Shown in pieces: positions 51,610-58,950 of a DNA stretch of 64,000 nucleotides; position 1 is the first letter of the stretch; each line of letters opens with the position of its first letter. The notes under the pieces are model-generated. The model was given only the letters and a program-made list of their open reading frames with translations. It ran no database searches and was not told where the DNA came from. Source of the stretch: a virus; the IMG/VR virus record IMGVR_UViG_3300046009_011911, positions 1 through 64,000 of that record. One strand, given 5' to 3'. Position numbers and translations under genes: made by a program.

Positions 51610-52019
51610 TGCCCCAACAACCTGTCGCTAAAACCACCCCGTCATCGGTTGATTTTTATCGAGCGGACGGTTGGTTCAATGCTACAAAAATCTCTAAGGT
51701 TTTTACTAATTCTGTAGCAAGAAATAGGTTTGGTGGCCAAAACGGATTTATGGAAATAAAAAGAAAGAATCCTAATACTCCATTTGGTGCAAGTGATAAA
51801 CCATTCGTGCCCAACGGAAAATATGGCACTGCAGTACCGGGACTGCGGCATGCCCACATCACGCATGATCTTAGTATAGTATATAAAGTAGAAGGGAACA
51901 ATATCTACCTTTATGGATTTTATACTCATGATGATTTGGGCACAGGAAATCCTGCTAATAAACGTAAACAAGACTCCATGGCCGACAGATTCCGTAATGC
52001 TACATTTACAGAAGAATAA
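51609..52019 (+). CDS. RelE/YafQ-like toxin-fold candidate
   Basis: 136 residues. GLRHAHITHDLSIVYKVEGN and LYGFYTHDDLGTG resemble the C-terminal strands of YafQ/RelE-type mRNA interferases (R-D-x-H-I-x-x-D-W-x-x-I-Y-K). The N-terminal part is longer than in YafQ. It could be a toxin, a host mRNA cleaver, or a fold relative without activity. Confidence 0.5.
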   Translation: MPQQPVAKTTPSSVDFYRADGWFNATKISKVFTNSVARNRFGGQNGFMEIKRKNPNTPFGASDKPFVPNGKYGTAVPGLRHAHITHDLSIVYKVEGNNIYLYGFYTHDDLGTGNPANKRKQDSMADRFRNATFTEE

Positions 52020-52025
52020 CTTCGG

Positions 52026-52054
52026 TTGACAAATATTCCATTATTTCTTATAAT
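52026..52054 (+). promoter_or_regulatory. Sigma70-type promoter, early cassette
   Basis: TTGACAAATATTCCA, 17-nt spacer, TATAAT; the leader through CGGAG is shared with 52267, 52846 and 53269. Confidence 0.88.
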
Positions 52055-52084
52055 ATTGGTATAGTAAACAAAACGGAGTAGCAG

Positions 52085-52258
52085 ATGGAATACCTTAAAC
52101 GAGCAGAACTCTACGCTGAAGCCCGCGGTGACCAAAACTACTTCCGCGAAGTCTACACTATTCTGCGGGAGAGCCGCTCAGTGGAAGATAGCATTTGGGA
52201 GGCCCTGCGATACCTCTATGACGGCTATGTGGCAGATATGCTGCTGGACTTTCAATAA
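52085..52258 (+). CDS. Small early protein, 57 residues
   Basis: ATG behind a CGGAG leader. Helical, acidic (YFREVYTILRESRSVEDSIW). Codons are GC-rich (GCC, CGC, GAG, CTG) unlike most of the genome. Unknown function. Confidence 0.65.
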   Translation: MEYLKRAELYAEARGDQNYFREVYTILRESRSVEDSIWEALRYLYDGYVADMLLDFQ

Positions 52259-52266
52259 TAAAACGG

Positions 52267-52295
52267 TTGACAAATATTCCATTATTTCTTATAAT
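52267..52295 (+). promoter_or_regulatory. Sigma70-type promoter, early cassette
   Basis: TTGACAAATATTCCATTATT, 17-nt spacer, TATAAT; nearly identical to 52026-52054. Confidence 0.88.
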
Positions 52296-52325
52296 ATTGG
52301 TACAGTAAACAAAACGGAGCGGCAA

Positions 52326-52553
52326 ATGCTTGCAAATACCAAACAGGTTCGTAGTGTTTTTAATTCTTGCGGAATTATTCCTGTTGCAACGGATAAAAGC
52401 CGCGGAAATAAAGATAAATCTGTTCGTATTGTAGTTGGCTATGGAACTGAGGAACAATTGGAAACTGTACGTAATACTTTTCAAAGTTGGGGATACACCA
52501 ATAAAGTCTATCGTACCAGTTTTTATATCCGTGTCAAAACCCATTTGGCCTAA
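52326..52553 (+). CDS. Small early protein, 75 residues
   Basis: ATG 52326 in the leader after CGGAG. Mixed alpha/beta (VRIVVGYGTEEQLETVRNTF, then VYRTSFYIRVKTH), a ferredoxin-like small fold. Unknown role. Confidence 0.6.
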   Translation: MLANTKQVRSVFNSCGIIPVATDKSRGNKDKSVRIVVGYGTEEQLETVRNTFQSWGYTNKVYRTSFYIRVKTHLA

Positions 52554-52564
52554 AGGATTTTGCA

Positions 52565-52837
52565 ATGCGTACTAAAGCAATTATCGAAGGTCTCAAAAAC
52601 AGTCAAAAATTTCGCTTTATTCTTACTGCTCAAAGTGGTGAAGATGTAGGCATGGTTATTACCATCCAGCAAATGATGGACAATTTTGCTACTCGAGATG
52701 CCCGTATTGCAGTTTGGGAAGCTCTGCTCAAGTTGTCATTGCAACGTCGTCTTGCTGCCGAAAAGGCTCAGCCTATGCCCACTGGGTTGGTGACCGATGC
52801 TCCCGGATTCCGTCAAGTGCAAGTGGATCTTCATTAA
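52565..52837 (+). CDS. Small early protein
   Basis: 90 residues, helical, 11 nt after the previous gene with a GGA-type site. Contains VITIQQMMDNFATRDARIAV. Unknown role. Confidence 0.6.
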   Translation: MRTKAIIEGLKNSQKFRFILTAQSGEDVGMVITIQQMMDNFATRDARIAVWEALLKLSLQRRLAAEKAQPMPTGLVTDAPGFRQVQVDLH

Positions 52838-52845
52838 AAATTTGG

Positions 52846-52874
52846 TTGACAAATATTCCAATATTTCTTATAAT
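52846..52874 (+). promoter_or_regulatory. Sigma70-type promoter, early cassette
   Basis: TTGACAAATATTCCA, 17-nt spacer, TATAAT. Confidence 0.88.
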
Positions 52875-52904
52875 ATTGGTATAGTAAACGATACGGAGCA
52901 GACG

Positions 52905-53255
52905 ATGGAACAGTTCAAGACCTGGGAAGAGATGAGCGAACTGGAGCAACTTGAGTGCACCTACTGTGAGATGCACAAGGATGTCTATGGTGTTAAGGCC
53001 CGTTGGTATCGTGCAGAGTCTGTTGAGCAGGCCCGCAAGGACTTGGAGTCCCTGGCACAGGCATTGGAGGCCGAGATGGCCCGTGAGAAGGCTGCACAAG
53101 AGGAAGCTGTAGCTGGCTTTATGAAGTTGGCTGATCAGTACGGCTTTGAGAACGCAAAGCGGTACCAACACGATGCCTACGGTACGCAAGGCGACGACGA
53201 GTACCTGTGCTATCACCTGGGCTTGCCCTACGGTTTCTTCCGCAAGGCAGCTTAA
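52905..53255 (+). CDS. Early protein with GC-rich codons
   Basis: 116 residues from ATG 52905. A long acidic helix (ARKDLESLAQALEAEMAREK) and a C-terminal DEYLCYHLGLPYGFF. Uses GAG, CTG, GGC and CCC freely, unlike its neighbours in the late regions. No domain recognised. Confidence 0.65.
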   Translation: MEQFKTWEEMSELEQLECTYCEMHKDVYGVKARWYRAESVEQARKDLESLAQALEAEMAREKAAQEEAVAGFMKLADQYGFENAKRYQHDAYGTQGDDEYLCYHLGLPYGFFRKAA

Positions 53256-53268
53256 CAAGCTTGTTTGA

Positions 53269-53297
53269 TTGACAAATATTCCAATATTTCTTATAAT
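53269..53297 (+). promoter_or_regulatory. Sigma70-type promoter, early cassette
   Basis: TTGACAAATATTCCA, 17-nt spacer, TATAAT. Confidence 0.88.
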
Positions 53298-53327
53298 ATT
53301 GGTACAGTAAACGATACGGAGCATAAG

Positions 53328-53621
53328 ATGCTTGAACAGATCCTCAAACAGCGTTTTGCAGAAAAGCCCACCCAAGAACAGCGTGAAATTCGGATGTATG
53401 GCTGCACCGTTGAACAGATGCGCGAAGCGGTAGAAGAAAGCCTCACTTATCGTTTTTCCGGCCCGGCCATGTACGTGATCAGTATGCTGAGCGATGCACA
53501 GGAAATGACCGCGCACTACACTGGGGCTCATGTTGACATGATGGTGATCGAAGATCAGCGTCAACTGCTCAATCGTGCTAAATGGATTTTGTCTACTTAT
53601 GTTATGGAACAGCGGAGCTAA
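53328..53621 (+). CDS. Early protein, unknown
   Basis: 97 residues from ATG 53328 in the shared leader. Helical, with MYGCTVEQMREAVEESLTYR. GC-rich codons as in 52905. Followed by 10 nt and a GGAG site for the next gene. Confidence 0.65.
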   Translation: MLEQILKQRFAEKPTQEQREIRMYGCTVEQMREAVEESLTYRFSGPAMYVISMLSDAQEMTAHYTGAHVDMMVIEDQRQLLNRAKWILSTYVMEQRS

Positions 53622-53631
53622 GGAGAGCGAG

Positions 53632-53832
53632 ATGAAAACCTATCAAGAAACAATTTTCCGTGAAGGCTGTGTGGCCCTTAATCAAGGATACATGGGAGAG
53701 AGTACTCGGCCCGATTATCAACGTGTAAACTTGATTGCCGAAATTTACGGTATTAGTTCTGAGGTTGTTCGCCGAGATATTCAGGCAGCAGTAGACAGTC
53801 CAGAAGTTCAACGTCGTATTCGTGGATACTAG
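53632..53832 (+). CDS. Small HTH-like protein
   Basis: 66 residues. VNLIAEIYGISSEVVRRDIQ looks like a helix-turn-helix, but no regulator family is recognised. Possibly an early transcriptional regulator. Confidence 0.55.
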   Translation: MKTYQETIFREGCVALNQGYMGESTRPDYQRVNLIAEIYGISSEVVRRDIQAAVDSPEVQRRIRGY

Positions 53833-53844
53833 GAGATTTACAAA

Positions 53845-54033
53845 ATGATCAAGGTCATTACTAATAGCCTGGGCAGTGGTGATTGGCTTTACATTAAGCA
53901 TCATGATGAAGTAGTATATGAAGGGCATCGCCCCAGTGTCCGGGATATCAAGTTCATGTTGGAACTCATCGGGCACAAAGTTGAGATGATCGAAGTCACA
54001 GACGAGCAAATGGAAGAAGGTGTTGAGGAGTAA
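53845..54033 (+). CDS. Small phage protein, 62 residues
   Basis: Start 12 nt after the previous stop with a GGAG site. Beta-alpha pattern (WLYIKHHDEVVYEGHRPSVR). Unknown role. Confidence 0.6.
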   Translation: MIKVITNSLGSGDWLYIKHHDEVVYEGHRPSVRDIKFMLELIGHKVEMIEVTDEQMEEGVEE

Positions 54034-54040
54034 TTGAACA

Positions 54041-54463
54041 ATGAGTACTAACAGCACTATTGCTTTTGAAAATGAAGATGGCTCAGTGTTTCAAATCGGT
54101 TGCCATTGGGATGGATACATTGAACACAATGGCAGGTTGCTCAATGAACACTGGCAGGATCCTGCTAAAATTTTGCAGTTGATACAGTTGGGAGATTTGA
54201 GCAGTCTGGGTCGAGAAATTGGACGTCAACAACATTTTGACAAAAGAAATTCAAATTGGTGCCTTGCGTATGGTCGTGACCGCGGCGAATCGGATGTAGG
54301 TGCCAGAAATTTCGAAAGTTTTGATCAGTACACTACGTACGGTGACTTTGCTGAATTCAACTACATTTTCCGTAATGGTCGTTGGCTAGTTGCTCAAGAA
54401 GATCTCAAATTTCAACCCTTGTCTGCCGCACTGAATAAAATTGCTGTGGAAGCTTTGAAATAA
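54041..54463 (+). CDS. Conserved phage protein, unknown
   Basis: 140 residues. MSTNSTIAFENEDGS and CHWDGYIEHNGRLLNEHW are stretches I recall from large phage genomes without an assigned role. Ends 27 nt before the next promoter. Confidence 0.7.
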   Translation: MSTNSTIAFENEDGSVFQIGCHWDGYIEHNGRLLNEHWQDPAKILQLIQLGDLSSLGREIGRQQHFDKRNSNWCLAYGRDRGESDVGARNFESFDQYTTYGDFAEFNYIFRNGRWLVAQEDLKFQPLSAALNKIAVEALK

Positions 54464-54490
54464 TTTTGGTAAAAAGAATTCACATTATGG

Positions 54491-54519
54491 TTGACAACAT
54501 GTTCGAACTCAACTATAAT
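54491..54519 (+). promoter_or_regulatory. Sigma70-type promoter
   Basis: TTGACA, 17 nt, TATAAT; spacer sequence differs from the early cassette. Confidence 0.85.
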
Positions 54520-54584
54520 TTGGATATGTTTGCAATGGTGCAAGCATTCAATTTCAACTAACTTGTAAATTCTAGGAGTGTTAT

Positions 54585-54920
54585 ATGTTTAAAGTTGCTG
54601 GTGTTTCGACTCTCAAAGGTGAAGTCAAAGTTCGTTTTGCTAATGACATGACCCGTGTTAAGGTTTTGGCTAAGAATGGTCATACTGACATTGAACTGAT
54701 GGAACTGCCCGAAGCTATGGATAAGCCTGCTGTGGTCAGTTTCCTCAAGACCAGTGCTCTGTATCTTGACAGCCGTTTCACTGCAGCGATTGATGCTGCG
54801 GATGCAAAGTATAACGGTGAGACTACTGTTAAGGTCACTAAGTCCAAAGACACTAAACCCAGTCTTGAGGACCTTAAGACCCGTGCAAAATCTACTGAGG
54901 CAGTTCAAGTCGCCGAATAA
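54585..54920 (+). CDS. Conserved T4-like phage protein, unknown
   Basis: 111 residues with AGGAG before it, its own promoter and its own terminator, so a monocistronic unit that is likely well expressed. GEVKVRFANDMTRVKVLAKN is the conserved core in similar marine phage proteins I recall. A 65-nt leader precedes it. Role unknown; virion or DNA-associated protein is possible. Confidence 0.7.
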   Translation: MFKVAGVSTLKGEVKVRFANDMTRVKVLAKNGHTDIELMELPEAMDKPAVVSFLKTSALYLDSRFTAAIDAADAKYNGETTVKVTKSKDTKPSLEDLKTRAKSTEAVQVAE

Positions 54921-54943
54921 CTGCAAGTGTGCAAAAACCAGTT

Positions 54944-54966
54944 AGCCCGCTATATGCGGGCTTTTT
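54944..54966 (+). terminator. Rho-independent terminator
   Basis: AGCCCGC and GCGGGCT around a 5-nt loop, then five T. Confidence 0.9.
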
Positions 54967-54974
54967 CATAAATA
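54967..54974 (+). promoter_or_regulatory. Late-type promoter box CATAAATA
   Basis: Directly after the terminator, 4 nt before the ATG at 54979. Confidence 0.45.
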
Positions 54975-54978
54975 CCAA

Positions 54979-55188
54979 ATGGATCAACCACCTAAACTAA
55001 GAATAAGAAATCCTAAACTTGTAAATTTACAATCCGATTCTCTAAAACCTAAAACTACTGTCAAAAAGTTTTTGGATAACGAAGATTTCGTTTTAGGAAT
55101 AGTAATAGGTATAGTAGGACTAATAGCGTTAGAATTGTTTATTCTAATGATATATGGTTTGTTTGGTGCAATTTTTTCTAGTTTGTAA
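54979..55188 (+). CDS. Small single-span membrane protein
   Basis: 69 residues: a basic N-terminal half and one hydrophobic segment at about 42-66 (FVLGIVIGIVGLIALELFIL). Starts 4 nt after a late-type box. Unknown role. Confidence 0.6.
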   Translation: MDQPPKLRIRNPKLVNLQSDSLKPKTTVKKFLDNEDFVLGIVIGIVGLIALELFILMIYGLFGAIFSSL

Positions 55189-55343
55189 TGAACATGTACA
55201 AATATCAGCTTTGGGTAAGGATCAATAGCTATCAAACTGCTCACACCATCGTGTATGCCAGTAATGATTTTGAAGCTAAACAGTTGGGTGAAGCACAGTA
55301 TGGTGTAGGTAATGTGCTAAATTATACCAGACTGGATGACTAA
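55188..55343 (+). CDS. Small phage protein, 51 residues
   Basis: ATG overlaps the previous stop (TAATG). YKYQLWVRINSYQTAHTIVY followed by a helix (DFEAKQLGEAQYG). Similar to small beta-alpha phage proteins of unknown role. Confidence 0.6.
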   Translation: MNMYKYQLWVRINSYQTAHTIVYASNDFEAKQLGEAQYGVGNVLNYTRLDD

Positions 55344-55350
55344 ATACCAA

Positions 55351-55851
55351 ATGCGTGTAAAAGACATCATTACCGAATCTGAGGACATTTATGATTTACA
55401 AGATAGGCTTGAGAGGTCAGGCTGGCGTAAAAATGTTAAGAACGTTTTGACCGATTTATTTTCTCAACGATATCCTCAAGTAAAATTATATTTTGCTAAT
55501 TCAAATATGGGCGGGTTATTTGTTACTACAGACAAAAACAATCTTGCTGATCAAAATGTTATGCAGTATTATAGCGATCCAACTGATCATTTTAATGCCA
55601 GCATCATTGGACCCATGATTGAAGAAGATGAAACAGAACAAAGATATGTTGGCTACGGTTTTGATTCTATCAGTAGCGGTAAATTCAAAGGTATAGTTGT
55701 GCCAATGCTACAAACTCTAGTTCCACCGCTGGCCAAGAAGTTAAATGCTCAACCTGCTGTGATGATAGCGGTAGAAGACCAAAGTGCTGGTGTTTGGCCG
55801 AAGATTGCTCAAAAATTAGGATGGAAATATTTTGATCCTGACCAGGATTGA
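55351..55851 (+). CDS. Conserved phage protein, unknown
   Basis: 166 residues from ATG 55351; an in-frame ATG at 55336 is possible, but a CTAAATA box lies between them. NAQPAVMIAVEDQSAGVWPK near the end and a VKLYFANSNMGGLF segment are distinctive. No domain recognised. Confidence 0.6.
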   Translation: MRVKDIITESEDIYDLQDRLERSGWRKNVKNVLTDLFSQRYPQVKLYFANSNMGGLFVTTDKNNLADQNVMQYYSDPTDHFNASIIGPMIEEDETEQRYVGYGFDSISSGKFKGIVVPMLQTLVPPLAKKLNAQPAVMIAVEDQSAGVWPKIAQKLGWKYFDPDQD

Positions 55852-55876
55852 CCATACCTTAAAATAAATATATACT
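55848..55876 (+). promoter_or_regulatory. Sigma70-type promoter of tmRNA
   Basis: TTGACC, 17 nt, TATACT; AATAAATA also lies in the spacer (55863-55870). Confidence 0.75.
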
Positions 55877-55882
55877 GTAGTT

Positions 55883-56190
55883 TATTGTTGTATGAAGGAA
55901 GTCGAAAGACGAGCAAGACTCCGGGGCAGTGCCGGACGGGTCCACCAAAAGCATATTGGGTGTTCTTCGGTCGAGAATACTTAAACGACACATCCCTCAG
56001 GTGTGCCAGTATGCTTCTGATGGGCCCGAAACAGTATCGATTGGCGTGTAATAGATGACTGGACAACACGGTAGGCGATCTCCGTAAAAGAAGCAAAACA
56101 AGTATCTGCAAATGATGATACATTCATTGGAGCCCTCAAGCTAGCTGCTTGAACTTCACGGGGTTGGTAACCTTGTAACCCAATAACCAA
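55883..56190 (+). ncRNA. ssrA: Circularly permuted (two-piece type) tmRNA
   Basis: The acceptor piece comes first and ends in encoded CCA (55945-55947). Its T arm is TCCGG/CCGGA with a 7-nt GGCAGTG loop. The 7-nt strand CGGTCC-type (55937-55943) pairs with GGGCCCG (56022-56028), which begins the coding piece after a 74-nt linker; the pair includes a G-U at position 3, the alanyl-tRNA synthetase signal. The tag reads ANDDTFIGALKLAA and stops at 56150-56152. An A-rich resume context precedes the GCA at 56108. tmRNA rescues stalled ribosomes and tags proteins for degradation. Confidence 0.88.
55949..56016 (+). other. Linker removed from permuted tmRNA precursor
   Basis: AAGCATA near the acceptor end pairs with TATGCTT before the coding piece, closing a hairpin-like linker between the two mature pieces. 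Confidence 0.6.
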
Positions 56191-56213
56191 AAGGCACCTC
56201 TGGGTGCCTTTTT
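56191..56213 (+). terminator. Bidirectional terminator
   Basis: GGCACC/GGTGCC with a 4-nt loop, T-run on the plus strand and A-run before it, so it serves both the tmRNA and the convergent minus-strand gene. Confidence 0.88.
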
Positions 56214-56511
56214 ATTTGACTGAGTTTTTTAATTCGTCGTAGATTTTTACAATGTTTAATTGACTGGGATCGGATAGTCGATCTGAAGGCACTGGCAATT
56301 GCTGCCATTCTTCTTCAGACAGATCACAGGCAATAAAAAGTTCGTATTCGTGACCATCACTGGTGTAGAAAGTTACAGTCTCCATTCCAATTACACTGCG
56401 TGATGCTGATTCAGCTGCCCGAGCCAGATCCCGTAGTGCCTGAGGTTCCGCCACAATGTAAGCTCTTGTTTTAGGACCTTTATTGGAATGGAGATGTAAT
56501 CTTGTTTTCAT
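56212..56511 (-). CDS. Small phage protein, unknown
   Basis: 99 residues. RLHLHSNKGPKTRAYIVAEP at the N terminus, then a helix-rich half. Start overlaps the stop of the DnaE-like gene (ATGA), so the two are one operon. Unknown role. Confidence 0.65.
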   Translation of the reverse strand: MKTRLHLHSNKGPKTRAYIVAEPQALRDLARAAESASRSVIGMETVTFYTSDGHEYELFIACDLSEEEWQQLPVPSDRLSDPSQLNIVKIYDELKNSVK

Positions 56512-58178
56512 TCTAGGTGTTTAATTTCACTAAGTTTCAACTTCTTGTGTTTGTATATTGTAACATACTCTGTATTGTTTTTGTAGCCTAGTTTTCCCAT
56601 TCCCCATAGAATCTGATGTTCATGAAAACTAGTTGCATGTCTTAATACAACATCTAAATAACGACCATTGCCTGTGCCTAATGTAGCAAAGGTAATATAA
56701 TCCTTGGGACCAGATTTGAACACACGATAGTTAGCCACAAGACCACAAAATTCCACTTCACCAGGGCGTCTTATTTCTCTGCAAGCTGGAATGAATCTTG
56801 GACTGTTCCAACGCCCTGTTGTCATTAGTTCACTTACTTCATAACCTTCAAATGGTGATCCAACTACACCAGCCAGTTTTGCTTCCTGCCAATAGACCCA
56901 TTGTGCATAGCTGCCTTGACAATGTTTTAATGCTGCCCGCCAAAACTCTTTAGTGTTATGTGCTTTATGATAAGCCAATGCCCAAATTAAACGACCTAAA
57001 TTTGTAGCATGAGCTCTACAAAGACCAAAATGACTGAGTTCTTTAAGTGCGGCAAATACATCATCTCGTCGGGGATGGTCACCTACTAACTGCATAAACT
57101 CAAACATTTTTTCTTCGTTCTTTTTAGCGAATGCACGCCGCCACATGTCTGCTTCATATTGATCGCAGCCTAAAATTTCTCCAATCAACTCGATGGCATC
57201 ATCCTCAAATACTATGGTATTATCAAATCCATCTTTGCTCCAGTCTTGAAAGAAACTGGCACGCCGACGACCTTGCGTGGCCACTGGTCTGATCAATGCT
57301 GTGGCCATGACACAATCTGATCTATTCTTAGGCTGTATTGCACGAAACAGTCTTTTCATAGCAGGGCTTTCTGCCTGTGTAACCCCCAATACATCACCAC
57401 GGGCCAATAACTCTGCGGTGGCTTCATCCTCTTCAGGATAGTCTAGTATATCACGTTGATCTATTTCCCACAGTTGACTTAGTCCTCTGTTGGCCAATAT
57501 ATCGATTTTGAAATGTTCTAGATCCTCGATTTCATATTTGTCTAACAATATTTGATTTTCTGCATTTATAAGACTTTTTGGAACAGCACGATCAAATATC
57601 AGTATACCACCACAATGCTTAGATATACAACGTTTTTTACCTAGCAATTTTTTAGCTAAACGATGTGCATCTTCTGCATACTCAGGTACCACATCTTCTA
57701 ATTTAAAATTACGTTTTAGCTTTCCTTTGGCACCATATCGTTTAGCTGCCTCACGCATAGCAGATTTTTCTTTGTAAGTAACGTAATTACTGACTCGAGC
57801 ACTTTGACCAGGCCAGCGACGAAAGATTCGATTCATCACAGTTTCTTGCTGCCAATGCGGAAAGTCTAAATCGATGTCAGGAAGATCATCACGTTTTGGA
57901 TTCATGAAACGTGACAGGGGTATACGATCTGCTACTGGGTCCACGCTAGAAATACCCATGAGCCAACAAATCAAACTGGACCCTGCTGACCCACGGGTAA
58001 TGTGAGGTATATCTTTGGTTAGATCTAGTATTTCACGCACACGTAGAAAGTGTTTTGCAAAACCTAGTCGGGCTATTAATTCTAATTCTTCTTTGAGCCT
58101 TAAATTATATTCTTCAGTGTCTGGTATTTCTCTAATAAATTTATTAATTAGTAATTGAAGTTCATCATATCTATCCAT
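56508..58178 (-). CDS. DnaE-like family C DNA polymerase without PHP domain
   Basis: 556 residues, against ~1160 in bacterial DnaE. HITRGSAGSSLICWLMGISS (about 59-78) and PDIDLDFP with D101 and D103, then HFKIDILANRGL with D226, give the three catalytic Asp of family C. The palm, thumb and part of the fingers are present; the N-terminal PHP domain and the beta-clamp/OB C-terminal part are missing or minimal. It could be an accessory or translesion polymerase (ImuC/DnaE2-like role). Confidence 0.85.
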   Translation of the reverse strand: MDRYDELQLLINKFIREIPDTEEYNLRLKEELELIARLGFAKHFLRVREILDLTKDIPHITRGSAGSSLICWLMGISSVDPVADRIPLSRFMNPKRDDLPDIDLDFPHWQQETVMNRIFRRWPGQSARVSNYVTYKEKSAMREAAKRYGAKGKLKRNFKLEDVVPEYAEDAHRLAKKLLGKKRCISKHCGGILIFDRAVPKSLINAENQILLDKYEIEDLEHFKIDILANRGLSQLWEIDQRDILDYPEEDEATAELLARGDVLGVTQAESPAMKRLFRAIQPKNRSDCVMATALIRPVATQGRRRASFFQDWSKDGFDNTIVFEDDAIELIGEILGCDQYEADMWRRAFAKKNEEKMFEFMQLVGDHPRRDDVFAALKELSHFGLCRAHATNLGRLIWALAYHKAHNTKEFWRAALKHCQGSYAQWVYWQEAKLAGVVGSPFEGYEVSELMTTGRWNSPRFIPACREIRRPGEVEFCGLVANYRVFKSGPKDYITFATLGTGNGRYLDVVLRHATSFHEHQILWGMGKLGYKNNTEYVTIYKHKKLKLSEIKHLE

Positions 58179-58203
58179 GTATAACCTTTTTGTGCCTTGA
58201 GTA

Positions 58204-58233
58204 TTGATATTTATTGGTAAGAAGTTGTATAAT
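58204..58233 (+). promoter_or_regulatory. Sigma70-type promoter
   Basis: TTGATA, 18-nt spacer, TATAAT; serves the 58260 gene. Confidence 0.6.
58208..58215 (-). promoter_or_regulatory. Late-type promoter box AATAAATA (minus strand)
   Basis: 29 nt upstream of the 58178 start codon; overlaps the -35 of the divergent plus-strand promoter. Confidence 0.4.
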
Positions 58234-58259
58234 TAATAATCTTTACCAGGATTTACAAA

Positions 58260-58883
58260 ATGATTCTTTACCATACATTCGAAGAGCACACTCAATTACC
58301 AGAATATATAATTCAAGAAGTCAACTTTTTTAAAAATAATGAATTCCACGACAGGAATTTAGAAACTTACAATAAAAGTCAGTTTGGATTTAGTGGGTAC
58401 ACATCCAGAGTTTTAACAAAAAATGGTAAACAATATCCTACTACAAAAACTCAGAGAACTGCATTAGGAGCAGACAGTCAACAATGGTTCAAAGATAATA
58501 TCTGTTCGTCATGGACTGAATGTAGTTTTAGCCTAACTTCCCCAGTCAGTGAATCTCACGGTCCACATACTGATGTAACTAGACTATGGCTACTAATGTA
58601 TATTATCGATACTGGGGGTGATGATGTTACGAATTGCTTTTGGAAAGAAAAAGGTAAAGAGTTGTTGCGACCAGGTATTGAATCTATTACTGTTTGTGAT
58701 TATAAGGATTTGGAATTAGTGGCAGAAACAAAATTTGCCGCTAACAAATGGGCACTTATAAATACCAAAGTCTTACACAGTGTAGAAAATATTCAAAAAC
58801 CTCGAATTAGTATCCACATTGGAATGAATGATCTTTCAGCATTGAACACTTCATTCGCTCAATCTCTGAATATTCGAGCATAA
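58260..58883 (+). CDS. 2-oxoglutarate/Fe(II) oxygenase-like protein
   Basis: 207 residues. SHGPHTDVTRLWLLMYI gives HxD and NTKVLHSVENIQKPRISIHIG gives the distal His and Arg of the double-stranded beta-helix iron site. Substrate unknown. It has its own promoter and ends just before the palindrome of the peroxiredoxin operon. Confidence 0.7.
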   Translation: MILYHTFEEHTQLPEYIIQEVNFFKNNEFHDRNLETYNKSQFGFSGYTSRVLTKNGKQYPTTKTQRTALGADSQQWFKDNICSSWTECSFSLTSPVSESHGPHTDVTRLWLLMYIIDTGGDDVTNCFWKEKGKELLRPGIESITVCDYKDLELVAETKFAANKWALINTKVLHSVENIQKPRISIHIGMNDLSALNTSFAQSLNIRA

Positions 58884-58893
58884 TGTTCAATAA

Positions 58894-58928
58894 TTGTACT
58901 AGACAAATCTAGTACAAAACTTTATAAT
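58894..58928 (+). promoter_or_regulatory. Promoter with perfect palindromic operator candidate
   Basis: TTGTACTAGA-CAAA-TCTAGTACAA is a perfect 10-bp inverted repeat covering the -35 (TAGACA, 58900-58905) and spacer; the -10 TATAAT is at 58923-58928. It fits a dimeric repressor or activator site, or alternatively a short hairpin. Drives the AhpC-like operon. Confidence 0.65.
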
Positions 58929-58950
58929 CACTTTTTAAAAGGAAAAAAAT

